Counted from the stretch's first letter, positions 25,032-34,813 are shown. The stretch is DNA of 38,874 bases from Mesorhizobium sp. (GCA_022833215.1 JAIPUZ010000080.1:1-38874), one strand, 5' to 3'. Numbers and translations: made by a program. Notes: generated by a model from the letters alone, not told the origin.

Positions 25032-26084
25032 TCAGGCTTCAAGGGTTCCGGAGCGGGCGTCGGCGCTGCGCTCGCCGCCAATGAGCTTGAGCAGGTCTTC
25101 GCCACTGCGCGTGATGCGATGGCCGCGCCGGGTGAGGATATAGCCCGCCTGCGGCGCAATCACTTCCGTGCGGCCATCCGGCTCGCCCGGTGCGTGGACG
25201 ATGGTGGCGAGCCTTGCGCCGCGCTCCACCCGGTCGCCGGGCCTCACGTGATACAGGACCGCGCCGGCCTTGGGTGCTGCGGTCATCTCGACGTTTTCCA
25301 GAGGCGCGACAACGCCTCCGAACGGACCGGGAGGCGGGAGCGATGCGTCCTCGATCACACCGCGTGCGACGAGCAGGCGGTAGAGGCCCCCGGCATCCTG
25401 CCGGGCAAGACCGGCATCGACATCGGCCATGCCCCGATACTCCACCGTTGCGACGACCTTGCGTTGCAGCTCGGCCCTGTTGCCGCCAAGATAGGGATTG
25501 ATCGAGGCTTCATCGAAAGCCGAGCCGCACTCGTCCTGCCACAGAAGCACGGCCTCCACGCCCATGGCGGCGGCGCAGTCCGCCATTGCCGGCCACAGCG
25601 GTTCGGGCACGTAGAGATAGGGCACGCCTTCGTCGTCGCAGTGCAGGTCGAGCACGATGTCGTGACCGAGCGAGAGCTTCAGCAGCCGTGCCTTCAGCCG
25701 CTGGTCGGTGGTCGAAAGCGTCGACTCATCCGGCAAAAGCGCCGGATCCGGTTTCTCCAACAGCAGGAAATCGCGGTTGAAGTTGGTGCGGGTGCCGAGA
25801 TGAAACCGTCCCTCATGGGCGGTGAAGTGATATTGCGCGCGGCCGACGGGGTTGGCCCATGGCACGAGGGTGATCGCACCGCGAATGCGGCCCTCCTTTT
25901 CCGCGGCCGCGAGCAGAGGCATAAGCGCGTCGATGGCGACGGTGCCGGGCAGTTCGCCGGCATGGAGGGCGGCCTGAAGATAGGCGGAGGGCGCATCTTG
26001 CGCCGAACCCTCGAACCGATAGACCGGGAATTCGTAGAATACCCCTTGTGTGTCCGCCTCTATACGCTCGATCGACTTGCGCAT
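25032..26084 (-). CDS. Succinylglutamate desuccinylase / aspartoacylase family zinc deacylase
   Basis: A 350-residue zinc hydrolase of the M14-like AstE/AspA family. Zinc ligands are seen in LHAGELPG (His, Glu) and in VLDLHCDDEG (His); the catalytic glutamate is probably the one in VATVEYRG. A C-terminal beta domain (from about 245, GGVVAPLENVEMTAAPKAGAVLYHVRPGDRVERGARLATIV) looks like a biotinyl-lipoyl-type barrel. Members remove acyl groups from N-acyl amino acids, including N-acetyl-diaminobutyrate in ectoine breakdown (DoeB). No other ectoine gene is present, so the substrate is open. Confidence 0.85.
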   Translation of the reverse strand: MRKSIERIEADTQGVFYEFPVYRFEGSAQDAPSAYLQAALHAGELPGTVAIDALMPLLAAAEKEGRIRGAITLVPWANPVGRAQYHFTAHEGRFHLGTRTNFNRDFLLLEKPDPALLPDESTLSTTDQRLKARLLKLSLGHDIVLDLHCDDEGVPYLYVPEPLWPAMADCAAAMGVEAVLLWQDECGSAFDEASINPYLGGNRAELQRKVVATVEYRGMADVDAGLARQDAGGLYRLLVARGVIEDASLPPPGPFGGVVAPLENVEMTAAPKAGAVLYHVRPGDRVERGARLATIVHAPGEPDGRTEVIAPQAGYILTRRGHRITRSGEDLLKLIGGERSADARSGTLEA

Positions 26085-26096
26085 GTGTCGTCTCCA

Positions 26097-26130
26097 TCGA
26101 AAGAAAGCCGGCGCCTCAAGGCACCGGCTT
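26097..26130 (-). terminator. Rho-independent terminator after fhs
   Basis: On the minus strand AAGCCGGTGCC pairs with GGCGCCGGCTT (11 bp, one G-U) around TTGA, followed by TCTTTC. It begins 43 bases past the fhs stop. Confidence 0.85.
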
Positions 26131-26172
26131 CGGAACCCGGCCTGATGCGGTTATGAGCCGGGCGCAGGAACC

Positions 26173-27852
26173 TCAGCTCAGGCCCTCGATCTCGCCATCC
26201 TCATTCAGGTAGATGTTGTCGGACGATGGTTTCGAGGGCAGGCCGGGCATGGTCATGATCTCGCCGCAGATCGCCACGACGAAACCGGCCCCGGCCGACA
26301 GGCGAACCTCGCGCACCGCAACCGTATGCCCGGTCGGCGCACCGCGCAGATTGGGGTCGGTCGAGAATGAATACTGTGTCTTGGCCATGCACACGGGCAG
26401 GTTGCCATAGCCCTGCTTCTCCCACAGATGGAGCTGGTCGCGCACCGACTTGTCGGCGATCGCGCCGGAGCCGCGATAGATGCGCTTGACGATGGTGTCG
26501 ATCTTGTCGAACAGGCCGAGATCGTCGGCGTAAAGCGGCGCAAACTGGGAGCGCCCGGATTCGGCCAGTTCCACGACCTTGTGCGCCAGTTCCTCTATGC
26601 CGGCCGAGCCCTGCGCCCAGTGCCTGCACAGCACCGCTTCCTCGCCCATCGTCTCGACGAAATCCTTCACTGCCTGAATCTCGCCGTCGGTGTCGGTGTG
26701 GAAGTGGTTGATCGCAACGATGGCCGGCACGCCGAACTGCTTCACATTCTCGATATGGCGGCCGAGATTGGCGCAGCCCCTGACAACCGCCTCGATGTTC
26801 TCGGCGCCGAGATCCTCCTTCTTCACCCCGCCGTTCATCTTCAGGGCGCGCACCGTGGCCACGATCACGGCGGCTGCCGGCTTCAGCCCTGCCTTGCGGC
26901 ACTTGATGTCGAAGAATTTTTCCGCGCCGAGATCCGCGCCGAAGCCGGCCTCCGTCACCACATAGTCGGCGAGCCTCAGCGCGGTCGACGTCGCCATCAC
27001 CGAGTTGCAGCCATGGGCGATGTTGGCGAAGGGGCCGCCATGCACGAAGGCCGGATTGTTCTCGAGCGTCTGCACGAGGTTGGGCTGGATCGCATCCTTG
27101 AGCAGGACGGCCATGGGCCGGTGGGCTTTCAGGTCGCGGGCGAAGACCGGGCTCTTGTCGCGACGGTAGGCGATGATGATGTCGCCCAGCCGCTGCTCAA
27201 GATCCTTCAGGTCGCGCGCCAGGCACAGGATCGCCATCACCTCCGAAGCGACGGTGATGTCGAAGCCCGCTTCGCGCGGATAGCCGTTGGCGACTCCGCC
27301 CAGCGACACCACGATCTGGCGCAGCGCCCGGTCGTTCATGTCCATGACGCGCCGCCAGGCCACGCGGCGGGTGTCGATGCCGAGTTCGTTGCCCCAGTAG
27401 ATGTGGTTGTCGATCAATGCCGACAGGAGGTTGTGGGCCGAGGTGATGGCGTGGAAATCGCCGGTGAAGTGCAGGTTCATGTCGTCCATGGGCACGACCT
27501 GCGCGTAGCCGCCGCCGGCGGCGCCGCCCTTCATGCCGAAATTGGGGCCGAGCGAAGCCTCGCGGATGCAGACGATCGCCTTCTTGCCGATGCGGTTGAG
27601 GCCATCGCCGAGGCCGACGGTGGTCGTGGTCTTGCCTTCTCCCGCAGGGGTGGGGTTGATGGCGGTGACGAGGACCAGCTTGCCAGTCTGATTGCCCTGA
27701 ATGGATTTTATGAACCCGGCCGAAATCTTGGCCTTGTCGTGCCCGAAGGGAAGCAGGTCCCCGGCCGGGATGCCGATCTTCGAGCCCACCTCCTGGATCT
27801 GCTTCTTGTTTGCGGCGCGCGCGATCTGAATGTCGGATTTCACTTCGGCCAT
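26173..27852 (-). CDS. fhs: Formate-tetrahydrofolate ligase
   Basis: Cytoplasmic enzyme that makes 10-formyl-THF from formate, THF and ATP, feeding one-carbon metabolism. The 559-residue length is normal. The N-terminal region has the P-loop-like [18 protein letters not shown], followed by [49 protein letters not shown] and [17 protein letters not shown], all family signatures. The ATG at 27852 follows GGGGA at a spacing of about 9. A longer frame runs to 28251 but overlaps the next gene and is rejected. It lies 139 bases downstream of the five-gene operon, in the same direction; a terminator follows it. Confidence 0.97.
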   Translation of the reverse strand: MAEVKSDIQIARAANKKQIQEVGSKIGIPAGDLLPFGHDKAKISAGFIKSIQGNQTGKLVLVTAINPTPAGEGKTTTTVGLGDGLNRIGKKAIVCIREASLGPNFGMKGGAAGGGYAQVVPMDDMNLHFTGDFHAITSAHNLLSALIDNHIYWGNELGIDTRRVAWRRVMDMNDRALRQIVVSLGGVANGYPREAGFDITVASEVMAILCLARDLKDLEQRLGDIIIAYRRDKSPVFARDLKAHRPMAVLLKDAIQPNLVQTLENNPAFVHGGPFANIAHGCNSVMATSTALRLADYVVTEAGFGADLGAEKFFDIKCRKAGLKPAAAVIVATVRALKMNGGVKKEDLGAENIEAVVRGCANLGRHIENVKQFGVPAIVAINHFHTDTDGEIQAVKDFVETMGEEAVLCRHWAQGSAGIEELAHKVVELAESGRSQFAPLYADDLGLFDKIDTIVKRIYRGSGAIADKSVRDQLHLWEKQGYGNLPVCMAKTQYSFSTDPNLRGAPTGHTVAVREVRLSAGAGFVVAICGEIMTMPGLPSKPSSDNIYLNEDGEIEGLS

Positions 27853-27991
27853 AAATGTGTCCCCGTTTTTCTTCTCACCGAGACCGGCTGCCCGGAGCAT
27901 GGATAGAAACCCGTGAGGACCGGCTTTCGCCATTCCAAAACAGGCGCGCACTAAACAGAAAACGACAGGGCGGCGATGCGCCCCGCCTGCC

Positions 27992-29125
27992 TTACCGGTC
28001 GAGAATCGAGCGAAGCTCCACGATGTTGGAGCGCACCTGCAAGAGGTTGAACCCCATGGTCGCCAGATGGGAGGGGAAGAAGGCGCTCGACTCGTTGCCG
28101 TTGGAGATGATCCACGGCTGCACGTTGAGCGAGGCGCGCAACTGGCCTTCCATGCGCGTCCACAGCGTGGTGAGATTGCGCTCGGCGATGATGGACGCGA
28201 AGTCGGAACGGGCCGCGACAAGAACGCCATAATACGCATAGAGCTGACCATAGGCGAACCAGAAGCGGTCGTCGGCGCGCAGATCGAACCAGCCGGCGTC
28301 CGACGCTTCTATGCGCTGGCGCAGGATGTCCGAGGTCGAGCCGATGTCGCCGGCGATACGGTCGAGGAACTGCATGAGGTTGTCGGCGCGCGCATCGAAG
28401 GTCGACTGGCATTTCTCGAGGCTGGTGTTGAAGGCGCGCAGCTTGGCGATCGCTTCCCGGTAGACGCTGGGGGTGGGACGGGTCGGGCCACGCCAGCCGA
28501 TGTACCAGGCGGTTTCGCTCCAGGCGAGGGCGGTGCGCGCATCCTGCAGGTTCTGGTCGATCTGCGAGGTGCCGCGCACGCGGCCGAGCGTGTCGACCAG
28601 TTCGGTGGTGGTGCGGCGCATCACCTGATTGATGCCGAGCTGGAAGGCGGCCTTGTTGTCAAAGAACGGCGTGTTCTTCCACTCGATGCCGAACAGGCCG
28701 ATCTTGGACAGCACCATGGAGGAAATCCATGCGTTCTGGTTGACGTTGAAGTCGATCAGATCGGCCGAGGTGGTGGCGATTGCAGAAAGCTTGCAGGTGG
28801 GGGCAGGCTCGCCACCGACCGTTGCCGAAATCGCGGCGGGGGTAACCGGATCGCCGGCACCGGTGGTGCCGCGGGCATCGACAAGCGCTGCCGGATAATC
28901 CGGATCGAAATTGGTCCAGAACTGTGTGACGTAGAAGAAATAGCCATACATGGCCACGATCACGGCCAGCACGGTCCCGACGATGGCGCGCAGCATGAAG
29001 CCGCGCTGGAGATACCAGCGTCCGACCCACATGAAGGGCCACAGGATGATGCCGATGACGAAGCCGATGCCTCGTCCGATCCAGTGGAAAATCCGGGTTA
29101 TGAAGTTCACGACCGGATCGAGCAT
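27992..29125 (-). CDS. DUF2333-family inner-membrane protein (last gene of five-gene operon)
   Basis: A 377-residue protein with two hydrophobic segments near the N-terminus (about 17-36, [18 protein letters not shown] region, and 45-65, [21 protein letters not shown]), then a long helical domain, probably periplasmic. Features such as [55 protein letters not shown] and [17 protein letters not shown] match my memory of DUF2333, a family without known function. The ATG at 29125 has AGAAGG 9 bases upstream. It is the only operon member with evident membrane segments and so is likely the anchor of the system. Confidence 0.8.
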   Translation of the reverse strand: MLDPVVNFITRIFHWIGRGIGFVIGIILWPFMWVGRWYLQRGFMLRAIVGTVLAVIVAMYGYFFYVTQFWTNFDPDYPAALVDARGTTGAGDPVTPAAISATVGGEPAPTCKLSAIATTSADLIDFNVNQNAWISSMVLSKIGLFGIEWKNTPFFDNKAAFQLGINQVMRRTTTELVDTLGRVRGTSQIDQNLQDARTALAWSETAWYIGWRGPTRPTPSVYREAIAKLRAFNTSLEKCQSTFDARADNLMQFLDRIAGDIGSTSDILRQRIEASDAGWFDLRADDRFWFAYGQLYAYYGVLVAARSDFASIIAERNLTTLWTRMEGQLRASLNVQPWIISNGNESSAFFPSHLATMGFNLLQVRSNIVELRSILDR

Positions 29126-29145
29126 GCGTTGCATCCTTCTGCGGT

Positions 29146-30444
29146 TCAGTCGGTCAGACCGTAAAGGCGGGCACGAAACGCCGCCTTGTCCCTGAGATAT
29201 GCGGTTTTCAGCACGTCCACAACATGGGCGCGCCAGTTCTGGCTGAAGCCCTCGTAGTCGGCGTAGAAGCCCTGCTTGTTGAAGACGTAGCGCGAGACGA
29301 AGTCGGATGGCACGAAATCGGAGATCAGCCGGTTGGTGAGCCACGCATCCGGATGGTCCGGCCTTGCCCGCACCACGAGGAAGCGCTGCCCTGGCGACAC
29401 CTCGTCAATGCGCAACTGGCCAAGCTGGTTGATCTCGCGCTTGGCGGCATTCAGGAAAGGAAAGTTGCCGTCCTGATTGATCCGCTCGGCATTGTTGTGA
29501 ATCCAGGTCTGAAGCCAGACCTTGTCCACATTGGAGAGGTTCCGGTTGGGGTCGGACTCGCGGATCAGGCCCCGCACCACCATCTCGGCGCGGTGCTCCA
29601 GATAGCCGGAGGCTTCGACCCACGAGGCGCGAGGCAGTTCGAGGCGGCCGGTTTCGGCAAGGAAGCGGAACACGCGCTCCGCGTCGAAGATGGAGAGGTA
29701 GCTGACCTGCCATGGTCGCGAGCGGCGGAAGCCGGGCGCGGACGGATCGCAGATCACCGTGGTCGTGTCGGGGTCGATAAAGACGTAAAGGCCGCCGAAA
29801 TGGCTGGTCCAGTAGGCGTTGTGGCGGAAGATGACCTGGTCGGGCACCAGCGCGTTCTCGCGGATGTCGCCGCAGATGCGCGCCAGTTCCACCATGCGGT
29901 TCAGCATGTCGTCATCGCGCCAGGCGTCGGGCTCCTGCTTCAGGCGGTCGACCAGCGTGCCGAGTTCCGCCGCCTTGCCGAGCACGTCCTCGGCCGAAAG
30001 CACGCGGAACTCGACCTGACTGATGGACAGCAGGTCCTCGATGTCCTCCACGGTCGAGACCGAGTCGTCGATCTCGCCGTAGATCACGTCCTTGATGGTG
30101 AGCGCGTTGATGGCCCGCTGGTTGCGGCTCATGAACTCGAACATCAACTGAGACGTGTTTGAAAAAGCGGTGTGAACCACCGGCAGGTCGATCTGTGCCG
30201 GGGTCAGGATGATGAAGCGGCGGTTGATGCCGTTGGGGTCGAGGTAGGACAGGTCGCCCAGCTCTTCGGCGATCTGCGGCGAGAAGCCGGTGCGGTCGAT
30301 CTCGAAGACTTGCAGGTCGGTGGGCGGCAGGCCGAATGCCTTCAGCGCCTTGTTGTAGCGCTCGATCAGATGCGGTTCGTCCACCGTCAGCAGGCGTCCG
30401 TAGATGAGAGCGCTGTCGCGCAGCAACGGGAAGCGGGACGGCAT
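29146..30444 (-). CDS. DUF6638-like protein, function unknown (operon gene 4)
   Basis: A 432-residue soluble protein recognised only as resembling DUF6638: LIERYNKALKAFGLPPTDLQVFEIDRTGFSPQI, ELGDLSYLDPNGINRRFIILTPAQ, then FRHNAYWTSHFGGLYVFIDPDTTTVI. No catalytic motif or signal peptide is seen. An ATG at 30474 is also in frame, but the ATG at 30444 has AAGGG upstream and begins at the conserved part. The stop of the AAA+ gene is 33 bases before this start, and its own stop is 20 bases before the DUF2333 gene. Confidence 0.8.
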   Translation of the reverse strand: MPSRFPLLRDSALIYGRLLTVDEPHLIERYNKALKAFGLPPTDLQVFEIDRTGFSPQIAEELGDLSYLDPNGINRRFIILTPAQIDLPVVHTAFSNTSQLMFEFMSRNQRAINALTIKDVIYGEIDDSVSTVEDIEDLLSISQVEFRVLSAEDVLGKAAELGTLVDRLKQEPDAWRDDDMLNRMVELARICGDIRENALVPDQVIFRHNAYWTSHFGGLYVFIDPDTTTVICDPSAPGFRRSRPWQVSYLSIFDAERVFRFLAETGRLELPRASWVEASGYLEHRAEMVVRGLIRESDPNRNLSNVDKVWLQTWIHNNAERINQDGNFPFLNAAKREINQLGQLRIDEVSPGQRFLVVRARPDHPDAWLTNRLISDFVPSDFVSRYVFNKQGFYADYEGFSQNWRAHVVDVLKTAYLRDKAAFRARLYGLTD

Positions 30445-30477
30445 CAGCCCTTCACCTTCGGCAGTGCTGCGCATATG

Positions 30478-32391
30478 TCACGCATTCCACAGCCCTTTCT
30501 TCTTCAACTCCTCCATCTCGCGGGCGGCGCGTTCGCGCAGGCGGGCATCGCGCAGGAGCTTCTCCACCGCCGCGTCGTCGGACTTGTCGGCATAGCGGAA
30601 TTCGGAATCGGCGTAGCGGTTGATCTCCTGCATCACCATGTCGAGCGAGAACGGCCCGCGCAGGTCCTCGATCATGGCCTTCTTGTCGTCGTAGGACTTG
30701 TGCATGAAGGTTTCGGGCTTCCCGAACCACTCTTCCGGCAGTTCGATGTCCATGGCGCGCATCTTGATGGCGTCGGTGACGTTCTTGATGGCGCGGCCGG
30801 TGAAGCGGGGTTCAGCCTCCTTGATGCGGTGCAGGTAGTCGCCGATATCGGCCAGCGTCTTCGGCTCGCCGTTCTCTTTCAGGTAGCGCTCATAGACCCG
30901 TGCAAGCCCGTCCTCCTGCGGCCGGGCATGGCCCTCATAGGCTTCGGCAACCGCGCGCTGGATCTCCTGCGCGGCGTAAAGCTCGTGCTCGCCCAGCGGG
31001 ATTTTGTGATTCTTTCCAGCGAGTAGCACGAAGATGTCAATGTAATCCGCGCGCGTCTGCGGCCCGTCCACCAGCCAGCGCGCGCCGGCCCGCTGGCGTA
31101 GTGCGTCGTCGACATTCTCGGGATAGTTGGAGAACATGCCGAAGGAACAATTGCCGCGTACGACGGTTGCCGCGCCCGCGAAGGCGTCCATCAGCACGCC
31201 GGTGATTTCCTGCTGGCCGGCGGAGGCACGGTCGTCGGAGCGCTTCGCCGCCACCTGATCGATGTCGTCGATGGTGCCGAAGCCGATGGCGCGCGGATTG
31301 AGCACGTTGTTGATGAACTGGCGGCAGTTCTGGCCGGACTTGCCCTGATAGGAGGAAATCTGGTCGACGCCGAAATTCTCGTAGACGAAGGGGTAGCCGG
31401 CGATCTGGCAATAATCGTTGACGAGGCCGGCGATCATCTGGATCAGCGTCGTCTTGCCGGTGCCGGGCGCGCCGTCGCCGATGAAGGTGAACAGGAAGCC
31501 GCCCAGTTCCACGAACGGATTCAATTCGCGGTCGAAGTCGTAGGCCATCAGCATTTTCGCGAGCTTGACCGACTGGTATTTGGCGATGTGGTTGCCGACC
31601 ACTTCCTCCGGCTTCCTGAAGCTCATGACCAGCGGCCGGGCGCGCTTGCCGGGCGCAACGTCGAAGCCGTCGAGGGTGAAATCGTCGGCGTCGATGCGGA
31701 TGTGGCTGTTCTCGAATGGCCCGAGCGCGCCGTCGAGGCGGGTCTTGCGCTGCAAGAGGCCGTCAATGGCGACACGGGCGAAGGAGCGGGCACGGGCCAT
31801 CAGGTCGGCGTCGTCCTTCGCGCCGGCGAGCGCCCGGTCGAGCCCGGCCACGATCGATTTCAGCGCATCCTGCGGCGTGTCGAACAGGAAATCGGGCTCG
31901 GCTATGTCGTTGGGGGCCTCGCCGTCGCTGTCGATCAGCTGGTAGAGATAGGCGGCGAAGCTGAACGCCGCGATATAGGCGGACGACGACAGAAACTTCC
32001 TGAAACGCGCTGCATCGTCGCCCTGCAAGGGCGAGCGGGCGTTCTGCGCTTGCAGGCCCTCTAGGTCGGTGCCTTGCGCGAATACCTCGGCGATGGCCAG
32101 CGCCACGGCGATGCCGCGCCGCGCGCGATAGAGCAGGGTGTGCTGGGGAATGGACAGCAACTGGTCGTCGGGATGAACCGCGCCGACGGTCTTTGCCAGC
32201 TCCACCTCGCGGGTGCGGCGCACCGAGCCGGTCGAGACGGTGGAGACGAAACGGCGGTTGGTGCCGGCCAGTGCCGTGCCGGCTTCGCGCGCTGGATCTT
32301 CCAGCACCACCACGCGGGTGATGAAGCTTTGCGCCGTGGCGCGGTGCTTGCCGATGGTGGTTTCGGGAATGGTGGTCAGGCCGGCGTCCAT
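30478..32391 (-). CDS. AAA+ ATPase with long unique N-terminal region (operon gene 3)
   Basis: A 637-residue protein. Residues 1 to about 290 form a domain unlike known AAA+ N-domains, with a helical core (LLYRARRGIAVALAIAEVFAQ, YIAAFSFAAYLYQLID). The ATPase module follows: Walker A GDGAPGTGKTT (about 303-313), Walker B-like GFGTIDDID (about 370-377, Asp in place of the usual Glu), sensor 1 in SFGMFSNYPENVDDAL, and a candidate arginine finger in LRQRAGARW. A helical lid and a charged C-terminal helix follow. This order is that of classical AAA remodelling ATPases. The ATG at 32391 follows GGAGG. It is the likely motor of the operon's machine. Confidence 0.88.
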   Translation of the reverse strand: MDAGLTTIPETTIGKHRATAQSFITRVVVLEDPAREAGTALAGTNRRFVSTVSTGSVRRTREVELAKTVGAVHPDDQLLSIPQHTLLYRARRGIAVALAIAEVFAQGTDLEGLQAQNARSPLQGDDAARFRKFLSSSAYIAAFSFAAYLYQLIDSDGEAPNDIAEPDFLFDTPQDALKSIVAGLDRALAGAKDDADLMARARSFARVAIDGLLQRKTRLDGALGPFENSHIRIDADDFTLDGFDVAPGKRARPLVMSFRKPEEVVGNHIAKYQSVKLAKMLMAYDFDRELNPFVELGGFLFTFIGDGAPGTGKTTLIQMIAGLVNDYCQIAGYPFVYENFGVDQISSYQGKSGQNCRQFINNVLNPRAIGFGTIDDIDQVAAKRSDDRASAGQQEITGVLMDAFAGAATVVRGNCSFGMFSNYPENVDDALRQRAGARWLVDGPQTRADYIDIFVLLAGKNHKIPLGEHELYAAQEIQRAVAEAYEGHARPQEDGLARVYERYLKENGEPKTLADIGDYLHRIKEAEPRFTGRAIKNVTDAIKMRAMDIELPEEWFGKPETFMHKSYDDKKAMIEDLRGPFSLDMVMQEINRYADSEFRYADKSDDAAVEKLLRDARLRERAAREMEELKKKGLWNA

Positions 32392-32412
32392 GGAGCCTCC
32401 GCTTGGCTGGTC

Positions 32413-33558
32413 TCAGACATCCGAAATCACTTGCCCGTTGGACAGGATATGAACCTTGTAGCCCGCGAAAATCTTCTGCGTCTCGCCGGCCGCGTAGAGC
32501 GCCTGATAGGCTTCGTGCGGCACCAGCGCATGGTTTTCATAGGCCGACACGCCCTGCCGCGTGGCTTCGAGGTCATCGGTGTCGATGTGGAATTCCTGCG
32601 TCGTCTTGGAGGACGAGAACAGCCCGCGGCGGCCCGGCTTCTCGCCTTTGGAAAACACCTCCTGCACCGTCCAGGTCAGCAGCCAGGCGTTGTCCGGCTT
32701 GCGCACCCGCCCCAGCACCTCGTTGACGATGGAATTGTTCTCGGTGATGCCGGCCGAATAGAACGGCCCCAGCACCACGCGGCGCAACTGCTTGGGGTGC
32801 AGCGTCTCGAAGTCCTTGTCGAGATTGCTGGCGATGGTGATCGGCGACAGCGAATAGGCCGAGTTGCGTTCGGTGAAATCGTCGAACCGATGCGCCAGTT
32901 CGGGGTTGAGCAACCCGTCGACGGGCAGGGGGATTTCCACCTTGCCGTTCAGCTTGCGGTCTTTGTCGACAAGCTGGCGAACCATCGACTCGGAAGAATC
33001 CTCCACCGTCGCCATATATACCAGCGGCAGGTTCGCGGTTCCATCGAAGCTTGCCCAGTGGACGAGATAATAGGGCAGGCCGGATTTCGGGTTGACCGAC
33101 ACCTTGACCGTCTGGGCGAGCGTGAACGGCCCGAAGGTCTCCTTGCTTTCCACATCCTCCAGATAGAGGCGCTCGGCCATGGAGCGCTGCAACGCCTCCG
33201 GGAACTCCTTGTTGCGCAGGATGAAATCGGCCATTTCCTGCCGCAGCTCGTTGGCCTGCGGGATGGTCGCAAGGCGCGCTTCCGCCTGCTTGCGGTCGTT
33301 CTCCAGCTCCAGCACGTTCTGGAACACGGGAAAGCCGCTTTCGGCGCGCGAGATGCGGAAGCTTGCCTGGAAGCCCAGCCGGTTGCGCCAGCAGGAAAAG
33401 GATTTCTCCAGCCGGGCGATGTATTCGGCCACGACGGACGCGACGATGTCGTGCCGGTAGAGCGGCGAGCGGTCGTCGCGCAAAAACACTTCCAGCCCGT
33501 TCAGCGCCGCCGCGATGGAAGAGAAATAGCGCGTGGCGGCATCGGTTCCGGCGTTCAT
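32413..33558 (-). CDS. Unknown protein (operon gene 2)
   Basis: Not recognised. A 381-residue, probably cytoplasmic protein with no signal peptide or membrane segment. The first 140 residues look helical (VVAEYIARLEKSFSCWRNRLGF, ELENDRKQAEARLATI). The rest looks mixed alpha/beta, with SVNPKSGLPYYLVHWASFDGTANLPLVYMATVED and LRRVVLGPFYSAGIT. No catalytic pattern stands out; Leu/Glu/Arg content suits a scaffold or adaptor. It starts at the ATG at 33558, 31 bases after the coiled-coil gene, and stops 21 bases before the AAA+ gene, so it is surely co-transcribed. Confidence 0.85.
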   Translation of the reverse strand: MNAGTDAATRYFSSIAAALNGLEVFLRDDRSPLYRHDIVASVVAEYIARLEKSFSCWRNRLGFQASFRISRAESGFPVFQNVLELENDRKQAEARLATIPQANELRQEMADFILRNKEFPEALQRSMAERLYLEDVESKETFGPFTLAQTVKVSVNPKSGLPYYLVHWASFDGTANLPLVYMATVEDSSESMVRQLVDKDRKLNGKVEIPLPVDGLLNPELAHRFDDFTERNSAYSLSPITIASNLDKDFETLHPKQLRRVVLGPFYSAGITENNSIVNEVLGRVRKPDNAWLLTWTVQEVFSKGEKPGRRGLFSSSKTTQEFHIDTDDLEATRQGVSAYENHALVPHEAYQALYAAGETQKIFAGYKVHILSNGQVISDV

Positions 33559-33589
33559 GTAAGGCCCTGTCCTATGCCTTTATCCCGCC

Positions 33590-34678
33590 CTATGCCTTCA
33601 CATAGTCCGCGGCGTTGTGCTTGCGCAGCACGTCGTCGAAGCGGCGGGCGAAGGCGTCGTCGGCCAGCTTCTTGCGGCGCTGGATGTCGGCGGTCGCCAC
33701 CATGTTCTTCTCGTGCAGTTCGAGCAGGTCGCCGATGTGCTTCTGCGCCGCCGCGCCGATGCCGGCCATGGTCTCCTCGGCCGTGGTGTCGACGCGAGAG
33801 CCCAGCGTGTTGATCTTGTGGGCGACATCCTGCTGGGCGGCCGTTTTCAGCGAATCCTCCAGCGCCTTGTAGAGTACGATGCGCTGCTCGGTATCGATGG
33901 TCAGCTTGTTGATCAGGGTCGCCTGCGCCGCGATCTGGTTGTTGAGAGAATCGACGAAGGTCTGGAACATGGAGGTGTAGCGCTCAAGCGTCTGGCTCTC
34001 GGCCAGCAGTTCCTGTTCCTTCGCCTGCCTTTCATTGTATTCGGTCGCCAGCTTCGAGCGTTCGCCTTCGAGTTCGGTGCGCTCGGTCTGGTTGGTGGAG
34101 GCGGCGATGCGGTTCTCGATGTCGAGCAGCAGCGGGTTCAGCTCCTCGATGCGCTTTTGCGTGGCGGTGAGGTTCTCGATGGTCGCCTTGCGGCGCTCGA
34201 TCACCGTGGAAAGGCTGGCTTCGGAGGTCTTGTAGCGCTGGTCGAGCACTTCTCTCTGCGCCTTCAGGATGCCGACGATGGTGTCGGACTTTGTCAGCAG
34301 CTCCTGAAGGTTGCCGGCGAGCGACATGTTGCGCACGCGCTCGGAGCGGAGGCGCTGCTGGCGCTGGCGCGAGAAGATGCCGATGAATTTTTCCCACGCC
34401 GAGTAGTTCTTCATGCTTTCGAACTCGGTGCCGAAGACGTTGGTGGCGTCCTCCAGCCCGATGATGAGATCGGCGATGTTGGCTTCCATCACCTTCTGCT
34501 GGTTGAGCACGTCCTGAATTCTGGCGTTCTCGATGTCGAAACTGGCATCGCCGATGGTCCTGTCGGCCTGGGCCAGCGTTTCGAGCACGGAACCGGACTG
34601 CTCGATGCGCGAGCGCATGTCCTCGACGGCCTGCTTCGTCTTCGCAATCTCGGCGTCGAAATTCTGCAGCGTCGCCAT
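33590..34678 (-). CDS. Long coiled-coil protein with TelA-like layout (operon gene 1)
   Basis: A 362-residue, nearly all-helical protein with no signal peptide. The regular spacing of Leu, Ile and Val in stretches such as LQELLTKSDTIVGILKAQREVLDQRYKTSEASLSTVIERRKATIENLTATQKRIEEL and LATEYNERQAKEQELLAESQTLERY (each only part of the region) indicates long coiled coils at about 110-240. The C-terminal helices (FVDSLNNQIAAQATLINKL, INTLGSRVDTTAEETMAGI) recall the TelA/KlaA toxic-anion-resistance family in layout, but similarity is weak and not relied on. It is the promoter-proximal gene, with a possible promoter about 50 bases upstream. Confidence 0.85.
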   Translation of the reverse strand: MATLQNFDAEIAKTKQAVEDMRSRIEQSGSVLETLAQADRTIGDASFDIENARIQDVLNQQKVMEANIADLIIGLEDATNVFGTEFESMKNYSAWEKFIGIFSRQRQQRLRSERVRNMSLAGNLQELLTKSDTIVGILKAQREVLDQRYKTSEASLSTVIERRKATIENLTATQKRIEELNPLLLDIENRIAASTNQTERTELEGERSKLATEYNERQAKEQELLAESQTLERYTSMFQTFVDSLNNQIAAQATLINKLTIDTEQRIVLYKALEDSLKTAAQQDVAHKINTLGSRVDTTAEETMAGIGAAAQKHIGDLLELHEKNMVATADIQRRKKLADDAFARRFDDVLRKHNAADYVKA

Positions 34679-34725
34679 TCGGCCCTCCAGCGTTCAGGAT
34701 GAAATTCGCAGTTTCGCGAGCGGCG

Positions 34726-34754
34726 AATATAGGCAGGGGCCCTGCTCATGGAAA
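34726..34754 (-). promoter_or_regulatory. Possible promoter of the five-gene operon with a palindrome in its spacer
   Basis: On the minus strand a TATATT -10-like hexamer (34731-34726) lies 17 bases from TTTCCA, a poor -35. The spacer holds the perfect palindrome GCAGGG-G-CCCTGC (34733-34745), a possible operator. The rpsU terminator just upstream means the operon must have its own promoter in these roughly 130 bases. Confidence 0.4.
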
Positions 34755-34813
34755 GGCGCAAGACGGCCGCTTCCACGAAAAATCGGAGACCCGTCATGCG
34801 TGTCCGGCCCCGT

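Noticed and set aside
27853-28251. N-terminal extension of fhs
   Set aside because: It would overlap the DUF2333 gene, is low-complexity, and fhs homologs start at [16 protein letters not shown].
33617-34702. 361-residue plus-strand frame opposite the coiled-coil gene
   Set aside because: Antisense shadow within a tight minus-strand operon.
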